Source: Phaeobacter porticola (lineage in GTDB: Bacteria > Pseudomonadota > Alphaproteobacteria > Rhodobacterales > Rhodobacteraceae). Taken from it: a stretch of DNA of 64,000 bases. A program made the translations under genes and the position numbers. A model generated the notes under the pieces. That model had not been told where the DNA came from. It made no database searches and worked only from the letters and a program-made list of their open reading frames with translations. The DNA is taken from positions 154,459 through 218,458 of the forward strand of contig NZ_CP016365.1 of assembly GCF_001888185.1 (NCBI RefSeq), written 5' to 3'. Shown here one piece after another: positions 8,859 through 17,081 of this stretch; the first letter of the stretch is position 1; every line of letters starts with the position of its first letter.

Positions 8859-10009
8859 ACGTCGCGGCCGTTCTGTACTTGCTTCGCCACCCAATGATGG
8901 AAGTTATGGGTCGGCCCATCCATCGCGGGAGAGAAACGTCCGCCATCAAACAATTGCCCGTGGCGACCTTTTTGCATGCCTTCTACCACAAAGATATCCT
9001 CTTCGAAGACGGTCTTCCACAGCTGCGCATTAGAGGCCCGCAACCCATCGAGTTCTGGTGTGTCACGCTCGCTTTTTGCGTAATAAAGCTCAATATGTTC
9101 AACGGTATGGCCGCAAGTCTGAGGCTCAAGCACGATGGCAAAACTGTGATCGCGCTGTATCCCCAACAGAACATTTGGATAAACTGCGATATATTCGGCC
9201 CCCTCGTCCCACTGCTCGCTCAGCCCGTCAAAATCTGGCAGTTTGGAACCATCTTCATCGGTCAGCTGACGGTAGACCAATGTGCCTTGACCAGAATACT
9301 GACCACGTTCCTCAATGTTGTAGTGATCTTCAAGCCTGGAGTAGCTGTTCAGGCCGGGATGCACCCACGGCAAGTGATAGCTTTCGCAATAGTTTTCTAC
9401 CGCGAGCTTCCAATTCGTCGCGACCTCCAGCTTGAAAGAAGATCCTTCGCCGCCATGAAAGATCGGCATCTCAAATTCTTTCCAGCGTTCAAGCAGATCG
9501 GCATGAACTTTGGTGAAATCCGGTGCATTACCGTCGATATTTACATAGATAACATCGCGCCAGACATGGGCACGGATGCGGATCAGGCCCAGCTTGTCGA
9601 TATCCACGTCTTCATGGGTATTCTGCCCCGGCCCGCCAACATGCGGCGTGGTGCGCAACGCACCGTCCAGCCCATAGCACCAGCTGTGATAGGGGCAGCG
9701 GATCGCACCGCGAATTTTTTGCGGTTTGTCCACCAGGATCATACCCCGATGACGGCAAGTATTCTGGAACACGCCAATCTCACCCGTGCGGTGGCGCACC
9801 AGCAATAAGGGCATGCCAAGAAACTCCACCGGTTTGGCATCGCCCGCGTCGGGGACGTCCTTGCCAAAGCCGATGCCCGACCAATTGGAGAAGAGTACGG
9901 ATCGCTTTTCCTCATCGAATACGATCGGATCAACATAATGTGCGTTGGGCAACCCATTGGCCGTATTTACCGGGGCCAGCACTGACGATAATTGGCTATG
10001 CTTGTTCAT
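8855..10009 (-). CDS. Rieske non-haem iron oxygenase, alpha subunit (quaternary-amine monooxygenase/demethylase type)
   Basis: A 384-residue aromatic-ring-hydroxylating-type oxygenase. The Rieske [2Fe-2S] ligands are Cys85-x-His87 and Cys105-x2-His108. The catalytic iron region is NWKLAVENYCESYHLPWVHP, with Glu rather than Asp in the E-x-Y-H position that bridges subunits, as in the carnitine/glycine-betaine/stachydrine oxygenase branch. GGAGAG seven bases upstream decides the ATG at 10009 over upstream codons. The electron donor is probably the reductase at 11158-12102. The operon continues with an aldehyde dehydrogenase and a GcvT flavoprotein. CntA- and GbcA-like functions are both plausible, and I give no symbol. 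Confidence 0.92.
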   Translation of the reverse strand: MNKHSQLSSVLAPVNTANGLPNAHYVDPIVFDEEKRSVLFSNWSGIGFGKDVPDAGDAKPVEFLGMPLLLVRHRTGEIGVFQNTCRHRGMILVDKPQKIRGAIRCPYHSWCYGLDGALRTTPHVGGPGQNTHEDVDIDKLGLIRIRAHVWRDVIYVNIDGNAPDFTKVHADLLERWKEFEMPIFHGGEGSSFKLEVATNWKLAVENYCESYHLPWVHPGLNSYSRLEDHYNIEERGQYSGQGTLVYRQLTDEDGSKLPDFDGLSEQWDEGAEYIAVYPNVLLGIQRDHSFAIVLEPQTCGHTVEHIELYYAKSERDTPELDGLRASNAQLWKTVFEEDIFVVEGMQKGRHGQLFDGGRFSPAMDGPTHNFHHWVAKQVQNGRDV

Positions 10010-10100
10010 CGAACTCTCCATGGCGGCGCGTCTTTGCCCAATTGGAGGGGCCGGCCGGTTCCACTCAATAGGAGAAAACTTCATTCATGGATGAGAACAT

Positions 10101-11006
10101 CTAAACCGAAGATTTCTGCGCCTCCGCCAGAATCCAATGTTTTAACTTTTGCGCATTTGGCGACAACTCTGCCTCTGGCAAGCCAACCAGGTAGAACTGT
10201 CGCGGCGCAGGTAAGTTATACGCACCCACAATGGCGAGTTTATTACTATCCAACATTGGCTGGACCAACCGCTTCCATCCGAGCGCAATTCCCGCCCCCT
10301 TGCGGGCGATTTGCAAGGCCACCGAATAGCTGGTCACCCGCGTACCGACGGCGATGTCCCCCTTATGCCCCAGCTCGTGGAACCAGTCCGCCCAGGTTGT
10401 CCAGCTCGGGCTCGCACTTTGCAAATGGATCAGCCGCTGCTGGGCAAGATCCGGTAGAGAGGACTGGGCCAAATCCTGCGCGATATCCGGGCGGGCCACC
10501 GGCACCAAATGGTCACGGTAAATCGCGGTATGGGCAAGCGTCGCATTGGGATCACGCCCATAACGGATAAAAAAATCAAACTCACGCGTGTCCTGAAAAG
10601 GGCGATCTTGTGTGATTTGATGGATGTTCAGATCAGGATAGTCCCGCCAAAAGCGGATGATGACCGGTGACAACCACAGCGCGGCAACTGCTGTGGTCGA
10701 TCCCACGGTAACCGCGTCTTCCTCACCATTTTGGCGTATCTTCTGCAATTGCCGCGAAATCTGCCGGAAGGATGTCGCAAGGATTTCAAACAGGTCCTGG
10801 CCCTCGCGGGTCAATTCCACGCCGCGATGCTTGCGCTGGAACAAGGCCACACCCAGCTCACCCTCCAATGCCTTGATCTGATGGCTGACGGCACCCGGCG
10901 TGACTGACAATTCCTGTGCTGCGTTCTTGAAACTCAGGTGGCGCGCCGCGGTTTCAAACGCCGATAGCGTGGTCAGAGGTGGCAGATCATAGTGACGTCT
11001 GGACAT
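10101..11006 (-). CDS. LysR-type regulator of the GcvA-like branch
   Basis: This 301-residue protein has an N-terminal winged helix-turn-helix (LTTLSAFETAARHLSFKNAA...LSVTPGAVSHQIKALE) and a C-terminal LysR substrate-binding domain. The opening PPLTTLSAFETAARHLSF is typical of GcvA-like regulators. GGAG seven bases before the ATG at 11006 supports this start, and the longer frame to 11054 has no ribosome site. It lies between the Rieske oxygenase operon (same strand, 91 bases downstream) and the divergent reductase. It is therefore the likely regulator of both, responding to the quaternary amine or a product. Confidence 0.93.
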   Translation of the reverse strand: MSRRHYDLPPLTTLSAFETAARHLSFKNAAQELSVTPGAVSHQIKALEGELGVALFQRKHRGVELTREGQDLFEILATSFRQISRQLQKIRQNGEEDAVTVGSTTAVAALWLSPVIIRFWRDYPDLNIHQITQDRPFQDTREFDFFIRYGRDPNATLAHTAIYRDHLVPVARPDIAQDLAQSSLPDLAQQRLIHLQSASPSWTTWADWFHELGHKGDIAVGTRVTSYSVALQIARKGAGIALGWKRLVQPMLDSNKLAIVGAYNLPAPRQFYLVGLPEAELSPNAQKLKHWILAEAQKSSV

Positions 11007-11062
11007 CTTGGCTCCGAAACTGGCGTGGGTTTCAATGAGGTAAGCTGCGCTCATGGATTAAA

Positions 11063-11075
11063 TCAGTTCATCTGA
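11063..11075. promoter_or_regulatory. Candidate LysR box (T-N11-A)
   Basis: TCAGTTCATCTGA is a 13-base interrupted palindrome (arms TCAG and CTGA) of the T-N11-A form used by LysR-type regulators. It lies in the region between the LysR gene and the divergent reductase gene. The arms are short, so chance occurrence is possible. Confidence 0.4.
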
Positions 11076-11157
11076 GTATGAGTATTTTTCGAATTGAATG
11101 GCAAACCCAAATACGTTCTTGAGGAGCATGATTAAGCGCCCGAAGAAAGGACATAAG

Positions 11158-12102
11158 ATGGAGACCCGGACTGCCCGCCTTCTTCGCAAGACCACCCTTA
11201 GCCCTGATACCAGCGATTTTACCTTTGAACTCTGCGAAGGGCGGTTTTCCGGACTGGAGCCTGGCGCGCATATCGACGTCCATCTGCCCCCTGATCTGGT
11301 ACGGCAGTACTCAATCTGGAGCTGGAGCCAAGATGGCCGCCAGATCAACGTCGCGGTAAAGCACGAAAACAATGGGCGTGGGGGCTCGCATGCGATGCAC
11401 GCGTTGTCCGAGGGGACAGAGGTCGAAATCGGCGGCCCACGCAACCATTTCAAACTGCAAGCTGACGTTGGCTATGTCACGCTGATTGCAGGTGGTATCG
11501 GCGCCACGCCGTTGGTTGCCATGGCCCGTGAACTGCTGAATACGCGGCGCGATTTCCAGGTCTACTACCTCGTCCGCTCTCGCAAGTTTGCAGCGATGGA
11601 CGCAAAATTTTGCGCATTAGGCCTAGGCGATCGCTACCATCTGCACTGCGACGATAGGGACGGGCAGCTTGATCTGGCCGGGGTTCTCCAATCGATGCCG
11701 ATGGGCAGCGATGTTTATACTTGTGGCCCGGAGCCAATGCTGAATGCCGTGCTGGAAGCAGGCAGCGCGATGCGCGGAGGGACCATTCACTTTGAACGAT
11801 TTACCGCGGCATCGGATGGCGACCAAGGCCACAACAGCGCATTTGAGGTTGAGATTTCCTCATCTGGAGCTGTGTTCCACGTTGGTGCCACAGACAGCAT
11901 TCTAGACGTATTGAAGTCTAATGGCATATCGGTTGATTTCGGATGTTCAGAAGGACTATGCGGATCCTGCATTGTGGATGTGGTAGAGGGCCAAGTCGAT
12001 CACCGCGACGGCATCCTGACCCCCGAGGAACAGGCAACACACAGCTATCTCTGCACCTGCGTGTCCCGCGCCAAGGGGGACCGCCTAGTATTAAACCTCT
12101 AG
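11158..12102 (+). CDS. Rieske oxygenase reductase: flavin/NAD(P)H domain fused to plant-type [2Fe-2S] ferredoxin
   Basis: A 314-residue electron-transfer protein with the layout of CntB/YeaX, GbcB and vanillate demethylase reductases. The N-terminal flavin-binding region carries RQYSIWS (residues 49-55), the NAD(P)H region AGGIGATPL (111-119) and YTCGPEPM (187-194). The C-terminal plant-type ferredoxin holds Cys263, Cys268, Cys271 and Cys301 (C-x4-C-x2-C-x29-C). AAAGGA eight bases before the ATG at 11158 supports this start. It is divergent from the LysR gene and should supply electrons to the Rieske oxygenase at 8855-10009. Confidence 0.93.
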   Translation: METRTARLLRKTTLSPDTSDFTFELCEGRFSGLEPGAHIDVHLPPDLVRQYSIWSWSQDGRQINVAVKHENNGRGGSHAMHALSEGTEVEIGGPRNHFKLQADVGYVTLIAGGIGATPLVAMARELLNTRRDFQVYYLVRSRKFAAMDAKFCALGLGDRYHLHCDDRDGQLDLAGVLQSMPMGSDVYTCGPEPMLNAVLEAGSAMRGGTIHFERFTAASDGDQGHNSAFEVEISSSGAVFHVGATDSILDVLKSNGISVDFGCSEGLCGSCIVDVVEGQVDHRDGILTPEEQATHSYLCTCVSRAKGDRLVLNL

Positions 12103-12180
12103 GCAGCTATCACGGCTTTTGTCGGGTGGATCACTCTCAAAAGTCGGGAATGATGAAAGCACCGCCGCGCCAAATACCAG

Positions 12181-12930
12181 TTATTCTATCTTTGCCGGAA
12201 GGCTTAGATCACCGGAGGCGATATCAAAAACATCCACAACGCAAAGCAGCGGTGCATGGACATTCGCGTTCACACGCAACGCTGATGTAACACCGTCATA
12301 GGCCACACCGGCAAGATTAACATCGCTGCGAAAGCCAACCGTCACCGCGATTTCTGGCCCGTCGAACAAAGGCGTAAATCCCGGACTGTCCAGATAGATC
12401 GGCAAGCCCGGCCACGTTGCGGGCAATTTTGGTGTCTCGCCTTCGGCGATATCGCGCACGGCAAGCGCGCCCACCCCGCAAGCGTCTGTCGGGGTCAGAA
12501 CAACCCAGTGGCTGTGCCACAACAGCCCATCATTGCCGGCGTCCCCATCGTTGTTTTCGTCGATCAAAGGCGTGTCGTCGAAATCGGGGTGGCTGGTTGC
12601 CGCCAGCGCAAGAATGCCCGCCCCCTCCTCAAAGCCGACTGCCGATGGGTCAAGCGATGTAGGCCAGACATAGGAGAACACATCTGCGCCGGCTACTGCG
12701 CCGACACGCTTGGGAACATCCTCCCCCGCACCACCATTGGTGGTCATATGAAAGGTAACTGTGTTGCCTTTGCGATGTGCGTGGGCTGCCAAGATGTCAA
12801 ACGACGCCACCTTTTCAGATTCGGCATCAGACAGGATGGCTCCCCTCTGATGCAGGGCATGATTGCCATCGGCAGATACTGTGGTGGCGGCACAAAGGCC
12901 GATCAATGTGACAGTTAAGAAACGGGTCAT
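12181..12930 (-). CDS. Secreted or periplasmic protein of unknown function
   Basis: A 249-residue protein with a clear Sec signal peptide (MTRFLTVTLIGLCAATTVSADG, cleavage near residue 20). The mature part has a run of Asp, Asn and Gly (DENNDGDAGNDG, with HSHWVVL just after) that could bind calcium or another metal. GGAG seven bases upstream supports the ATG at 12930. I do not recognise the family. It is divergent from a MarR regulator with two operator palindromes in the shared 84-base gap, so it is a likely target of that regulator. Confidence 0.8.
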   Translation of the reverse strand: MTRFLTVTLIGLCAATTVSADGNHALHQRGAILSDAESEKVASFDILAAHAHRKGNTVTFHMTTNGGAGEDVPKRVGAVAGADVFSYVWPTSLDPSAVGFEEGAGILALAATSHPDFDDTPLIDENNDGDAGNDGLLWHSHWVVLTPTDACGVGALAVRDIAEGETPKLPATWPGLPIYLDSPGFTPLFDGPEIAVTVGFRSDVNLAGVAYDGVTSALRVNANVHAPLLCVVDVFDIASGDLSLPAKIE

Positions 12931-12952
12931 ATCAGTCTCCATATCCATTTAA

Positions 12953-12965
12953 TAGCGAGTCGCTA
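12953..12965. promoter_or_regulatory. MarR-type operator palindrome 1
   Basis: TAGCGA-G-TCGCTA is a perfect odd-centred palindrome in the gap between the secreted-protein gene and the MarR gene. Its centre at 12959 lies 39 bases from that of palindrome 2, which shares the core CGAGTCG. Confidence 0.7.
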
Positions 12966-12990
12966 CAAAATGGATCCTATTGCAAAATTA

Positions 12991-13005
12991 ATATCGAGTC
13001 GATAT
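12991..13005. promoter_or_regulatory. MarR-type operator palindrome 2
   Basis: ATATCGA-G-TCGATAT is a perfect 15-base odd-centred palindrome ending nine bases before the preferred ATG of the MarR gene (13015). Binding here should repress the MarR gene itself. Confidence 0.75.
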
Positions 13006-13014
13006 CAATATCTC

Positions 13015-13572
13015 ATGACTTCTGCTGACCGTATCCGCTCTCTCATCAATCGCTTGGCGCGCATCGACGCGGCTGGCGGATGGGTTGATAACTTAAACCC
13101 CGCGCAGTCCGCAGCACTTGATTATCTGGCACGCGCCAACCGCTTTTCCCGAGCGCCATCACATGTTGCGGAGTTCCTGGGCACAACACGCGGAACCATG
13201 TCTCAAACGCTCAAGGCATTGGCACGAAAAGGATATATCCGCGAAGATCGGCGATCAGGCGATCAGCGAGCGATTTTCTACACTCTGACAGAGACTGGAA
13301 AATCAATCACCCAGACCCCGTCAGAAATTGGCACTGTCTTAGCCGCACTGGACCAGAGTCAGGCGTCAACGTTGGAAACCGCGCTGGACGCGACGTTGCG
13401 GAAAGCTTTGCATGTACGCGCCGGGCGCGCATTTGGTCAGTGCAAGACCTGCATCTTTCACAGTGCACGTCCGGATCATGGATATTGTGCGCTGCTCGAT
13501 CTGCCTCTTCAGCCCGGTGACTCTCACCTAATATGTGTGGAACATAAGGCACCTTCAGATGACACTTCCTGA
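13015..13572 (+). CDS. MarR family regulator with a C-terminal four-cysteine extension
   Basis: A 185-residue winged-helix regulator. The MarR core runs from about residue 20 to 135 (PSHVAEFLGTTRGTMSQTLKAL is the recognition region). After it comes an extra segment with Cys143, Cys146, Cys158 and Cys174 (C-x2-C-x11-C-x15-C), which could bind Zn or an Fe-S cluster and so sense metal, redox or oxygen. The frame is open back to 12970, but that start would put palindrome 2 inside the gene. No good ribosome site is seen for either start. The next gene overlaps its last 14 bases, so the two are co-transcribed. Confidence 0.88.
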   Translation: MTSADRIRSLINRLARIDAAGGWVDNLNPAQSAALDYLARANRFSRAPSHVAEFLGTTRGTMSQTLKALARKGYIREDRRSGDQRAIFYTLTETGKSITQTPSEIGTVLAALDQSQASTLETALDATLRKALHVRAGRAFGQCKTCIFHSARPDHGYCALLDLPLQPGDSHLICVEHKAPSDDTS

Positions 13573-14284
13573 TCTTTCGACCCGTATCGACGGGATCTTC
13601 CATGGTTCAGTACAGTCCCCATGGCCGGATCAACCCGCCTCAGCCATCCACAAGACGCGTGTCGATGGGATACAGCGCATTGATATCGAGGGCTTCATTG
13701 GTGATCTTCAGGCCGATTTAACGGTCCATGGTGGGGTCGATAAAGCGATCCACCATTACGCCAGCGATCACTACGGCCTTTGGCAGCGCGAAGGGGAAAT
13801 TCCCTCGACAGTCACGCCCGCCGCGTTCGGCGAGAACATCGCTAGCGTTGGCATGACAGAGGACACCCTCTGTATTGGGGACATCCTGCGCTTGGGAACG
13901 GCCACCGTTCAGATCAGCCAAGGGCGGCAGCCATGTTGGAAATTAGGCCGCTATTCTGAGAATAAGAAGATGCCTTACCTGTTTCAGAAAACTGGGCGCA
14001 CTGGGTGGTATTATCGCGTGCTTGAACCAGGCGCGGCCCAAACCCATGACGAGATCCGCCTGATTGAACGGCGCAATCCTGGTTGGTCTGTCCAGCGTGT
14101 GACGCAAGCCCGTCTGACGCGCAAAGTCTCAGCCGACGACGCAGGTTTTCTAGCCGAAATGGACGACCTCGCCGCCGGATGGCGCAATGCCTTTGCACGG
14201 ATGGCGTGCGGCGATACCGACGAAGACACCACCGCCCGCCTGACCGGATCAGCAAGCAGCGCAACTCCGCTTCGGCAGGGTTAG
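13559..14284 (+). CDS. MOSC domain protein (YiiM-like)
   Basis: A 241-residue MOSC protein. VHGGVDKAIHHYASDHY and FGENI are typical of the YiiM group, and Cys in SQGRQPCWKLG matches the conserved MOSC Cys that binds molybdopterin or a sulfur ligand. YiiM reduces N-hydroxylated bases and related compounds with the molybdenum cofactor. The ATG at 13559 lies within the end of the MarR gene, so the two form an operon. It ends three bases before the convergent tonB stop. Confidence 0.88.
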   Translation: MTLPDLSTRIDGIFHGSVQSPWPDQPASAIHKTRVDGIQRIDIEGFIGDLQADLTVHGGVDKAIHHYASDHYGLWQREGEIPSTVTPAAFGENIASVGMTEDTLCIGDILRLGTATVQISQGRQPCWKLGRYSENKKMPYLFQKTGRTGWYYRVLEPGAAQTHDEIRLIERRNPGWSVQRVTQARLTRKVSADDAGFLAEMDDLAAGWRNAFARMACGDTDEDTTARLTGSASSATPLRQG

Positions 14285-14287
14285 CCG

Positions 14288-15130
14288 CTACTTTCCCTTG
14301 ATTTTAACTGTATAACGTGTCCGTGCCCCCGCCGGTGGCGGCGGGAACGGACCTGCGCGGCGAACCTGCGCCAAGGCAATTGCGTCCAGTTTCGCCGAAC
14401 CGGAGCTTGCAGAAATTGTTACAGAGGCAATGCTGCCGCTTGCTGAAATGGCGAACCGGACAACCGCCGTGCCACGGATGTTCACGCGCTGCCGTTTGGC
14501 CCGTTGGATACGGCGCAACACCTGGCCCCGGTAATTGTCAGCAGCGGCATTGCCCTGCTGCTTTGCCTGACCCGTCTGACGCAGGGCCCGACCACCTGCA
14601 GGTTCGGCGCGACCCTCCGCCCGCCCCTTCGTGCTCGCCTGATCGCTATTTCCCCGCACCTCCGGTTGGGTCGCCTCCCTTGCAGGCGATTGCTTCTGCT
14701 CTGGCGTGGGCTTCAAAGGCCGAGGTCGCGCGGCCTTGGGTCGCGGCGCGGCTTCGACGGTCTGGCTCGGTCTGTTGATTGGCACAACTGCCTTGGCCAG
14801 GCGAGGTTCTGCAGGGACAACGGTTGGTGCAGATCGGGCCACCTGCTGCGTCTTTGGTGATGGTTTGACTGGCTGTCTTACCACCGGTTTCGACGGCGCC
14901 AGATGGGTTGCATCAACACTACGGATCAGGCTGTCGCTGCTTTTGGCGGGCACCAACCCAACTGCGAGATCCGCGAACGAGGTTCCGGCAGCCGCCATAG
15001 CAGTATTGCCACCAATCTGCTGTGCAGGAGCAGGACCGAACAACGCTGCCAGACTACCATGGGCCGTCACCGCAAGGCACAGTGCCGCCAATGCGACGAC
15101 CGGTGACCTAGGTATACTAGGCCCAGTCAC
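14288..15130 (-). CDS. tonB: TonB family energy-transducing protein
   Basis: A 280-residue TonB-type protein. It has an N-terminal membrane anchor (VVALAALCLAVTAHGSLAAL), a long Pro-, Lys- and Arg-rich spacer spanning the periplasm, and a C-terminal TonB domain from about residue 195 (YRGQVLRRIQRAKRQRV, then GTAVVRFAISASGSIASV). The start is GTG, overlapping the exbD stop as GTGA. It is the last gene of the receptor-exbB-exbD-exbD-tonB operon and passes proton-motive energy to the haem receptor. Confidence 0.92.
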   Translation of the reverse strand: MTGPSIPRSPVVALAALCLAVTAHGSLAALFGPAPAQQIGGNTAMAAAGTSFADLAVGLVPAKSSDSLIRSVDATHLAPSKPVVRQPVKPSPKTQQVARSAPTVVPAEPRLAKAVVPINRPSQTVEAAPRPKAARPRPLKPTPEQKQSPAREATQPEVRGNSDQASTKGRAEGRAEPAGGRALRQTGQAKQQGNAAADNYRGQVLRRIQRAKRQRVNIRGTAVVRFAISASGSIASVTISASSGSAKLDAIALAQVRRAGPFPPPPAGARTRYTVKIKGK

Positions 15131-15519
15131 GGCAACGCCCTTTCCGACACCACCATCACCCGCCCTGCCCCTGCGGTGCGTAGTTCATTCGCAATGGACA
15201 CGAGGCTTCGGGCAGGAAGCTTGCGATCTGGAACGATGCGAACAATGGCGCGCTCTGCCACTGACAACGTCGCCAGATAGTCCGCAGCGTTTGCAACGAT
15301 CTCACCGCGCAGACGCAATACTCCATCCGCATGGATAACCATAGCATCGGGCGGTTCGCGACCAATGATATCCTCAGCCTCAATCAACTCAACGTCACCA
15401 TCCAAAGGCAGCGCTAGTGTGCCTGCGATCATGAAAAAGATCAGCATTAGGAAAACGATATTGATCAACGCGATCGTCGGCTCCTTTGAAGGCGGCTTGA
15501 CCATCACCGTTCGTATCAA
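15127..15519 (-). CDS. exbD: ExbD/TolR family protein (second copy)
   Basis: A 130-residue ExbD-type protein with one N-terminal membrane helix (IALINIVFLMLIFFMIAGTL) and a small periplasmic domain. The first codon is TTG overlapping the previous stop as TTGA; an ATG five codons in (15504) is an alternative. In the helix an Asn stands at the position where ExbD/TolR normally carries the essential Asp (compare LIDVIFLLLLFFM in the first copy with LINIVFLMLIFFM here). This copy may therefore not conduct protons alone and may act as a heterologous partner. Confidence 0.88.
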   Translation of the reverse strand: MIRTVMVKPPSKEPTIALINIVFLMLIFFMIAGTLALPLDGDVELIEAEDIIGREPPDAMVIHADGVLRLRGEIVANAADYLATLSVAERAIVRIVPDRKLPARSLVSIANELRTAGAGRVMVVSERALP

Positions 15520-15899
15520 CTCAACACCATCGCTTGCAGTCCTTCGACGTGACGCAGTGCCGATAACAAATCAATCAGCTGTTGTGACGTGGCCTCAGCC
15601 GAGGAACTAACCAACGCCAGATGGCCACGACCATCCTGCGGTTGCAGCGAAATAAGCTCCCCGAGACGGCTTAACTCGACAGGTTGACCGTTCAGGGTGA
15701 TCTCTTTCGAACTAAGTTGAAGAAAAAGCATTTGGCGGTCATCCCCACCTGCCCCCTCTGCGGCAGACGTCAGCTCTATCTCGCCAAATTTTGAAAAGGT
15801 CGATGTCAACATGAAGAACAGCAACAGCAGAAAGATCACATCAATCAACGAAGTCAGCGACAGGCGCTTGCGGGGCGGGCCTTTGACGTTAACCGGCAT
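15516..15899 (-). CDS. exbD: ExbD/TolR family protein (first copy)
   Basis: A 127-residue ExbD-type protein. The N-terminal KRLSLTSLIDVIFLLLLFFM contains the conserved membrane Asp required for proton-driven motion. A periplasmic domain follows. The ATG at 15899 lies inside the end of exbB, giving an 11-base overlap. The long upstream frame runs through exbB and is not coding. The protein works with ExbB and TonB at the inner membrane. Confidence 0.92.
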   Translation of the reverse strand: MPVNVKGPPRKRLSLTSLIDVIFLLLLFFMLTSTFSKFGEIELTSAAEGAGGDDRQMLFLQLSSKEITLNGQPVELSRLGELISLQPQDGRGHLALVSSSAEATSQQLIDLLSALRHVEGLQAMVLS

Positions 15900-16587
15900 G
15901 GACCGCTCGCACATCTTCCAGTGGATTGGTCTCGGCACGTGTGGGAGCCGATCGATTGTTAGACTGCTGGTCTCCCCGCATCGGGGCAAACACAATCCGC
16001 AGCGCTCTGTTGGCAAAGACCCGTTCACGCTGCATACGCGCACTCAGCCAATTCAGAACAAGCGATGTCGGCATTGCTACAGCGAGCCCCGCTGCTGTTG
16101 TCAACAAAGCCACCCAGATCCCGCCGGCCAACAGCGACGGGTCTACCGAAGATCCGGCCGCCTGAAGTTGCTGAAACGCCTCGATCATGCCTAACACAGT
16201 ACCGAACAACCCCAGCAACGGCGCAAGCTGTGCCACCACATCCAAAGTGCCAAGCCCCCGTTCCAGCTTGGAAAACCCCGTCTCGGCCTCGGCATCAGCA
16301 CGGGCAATTTGCATCGGGTCACCGCCGCCATCCAACGCCTGCCGAAGCACCGGTGCGAGATAAGATTTGCTCTGCGCCAGATGTCTGCGCGCCAAATCAG
16401 GCTCGCCCGAGTCAAGTGACCGTAAGGCTGCAGTCAACGCGCGATGTACACCCACGCGTGCCGCCCGATATTGCCAGATCTTGTAGAACACCATCGCCGC
16501 CGTCAGAACAGATATCCCCAGCAACAGCAGGACCACCGGTCCACCCAGATCCAATACTCTACGCAGTGTGTCGCCAATCATGCTCAT
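15889..16587 (-). CDS. exbB: ExbB/TolQ/MotA family proton channel protein
   Basis: A 232-residue ExbB-type protein with an N-terminal helix (VVLLLLGISVLTAAMVFY) and the typical C-terminal pair, including APLLGLFGTVLGMIEAF and the Ala/Gly-rich GIWVALLTTAAGLAVAMP. It forms the channel complex with ExbD. The ATG at 16587 overlaps the preceding stop (ATGA). A second ATG at 16581 has better spacing to AGGA, so either start is possible. Confidence 0.93.
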   Translation of the reverse strand: MSMIGDTLRRVLDLGGPVVLLLLGISVLTAAMVFYKIWQYRAARVGVHRALTAALRSLDSGEPDLARRHLAQSKSYLAPVLRQALDGGGDPMQIARADAEAETGFSKLERGLGTLDVVAQLAPLLGLFGTVLGMIEAFQQLQAAGSSVDPSLLAGGIWVALLTTAAGLAVAMPTSLVLNWLSARMQRERVFANRALRIVFAPMRGDQQSNNRSAPTRAETNPLEDVRAVHAG

Positions 16588-17054
16588 CCTGCTAACTCCA
16601 TTGCTTTGGTAGTGAGTGTCAGACCACGACTACAAGCACCTTCAGGAAGACCCTCCCCCTGGCAAGTCTCGGCACCATTTATCAGTACCCGGCTAATGTC
16701 GGAGCAAGACATCGGAAATTGGAACTGCCGCACGCGCAGGCGCCCGGCAGGAAGATCCTGAAAATCAAGAAGCGTGAGTTGTGACACTTGTCCCGCCGCA
16801 TCAAACAGAACGGTTTCAAACACTGCTTGGGCCACGTCCATTTGATGCCCGTTCTGGGCAACAAACGACAGCAAGCAGCTATGGCCATCGGCCTGCGCAG
16901 CGCTGAGTTCAATTGACAGCGCCGCTGGGGCTGCTGTTGGCACCGTTTCTGCTGCAATGCCTGCTGGCCACAATGAACCCATCAGCGCAAAACCAGCCAG
17001 CACAGTTCGAAGAGTAACCCGTGCTTGACGACAGGCGGGTATCGAATTCAACAT
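16584..17054 (-). CDS. Periplasmic protein of unknown function in the TonB operon
   Basis: A 156-residue protein with a signal peptide (RTVLAGFALMGSLWPAGIAAE) and four Cys in the mature part (in SCLLSF, MSCSD, ETCQG and GACSRG), which may form two disulfides. GAGG is placed well before the ATG at 17054. It lies between the TonB-dependent receptor and exbB with tight spacing, so it probably serves the same uptake system. I do not recognise the family. Confidence 0.8.
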   Translation of the reverse strand: MLNSIPACRQARVTLRTVLAGFALMGSLWPAGIAAETVPTAAPAALSIELSAAQADGHSCLLSFVAQNGHQMDVAQAVFETVLFDAAGQVSQLTLLDFQDLPAGRLRVRQFQFPMSCSDISRVLINGAETCQGEGLPEGACSRGLTLTTKAMELAG

Positions 17055-17081
17055 CTCATACCTCTTGGATAATCTCTACGA

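Noticed and set aside
8828..9808. Plus-strand open frame of 326 codons
   Set aside because: It is opposite the Rieske oxygenase, whose iron-sulfur ligands are complete.
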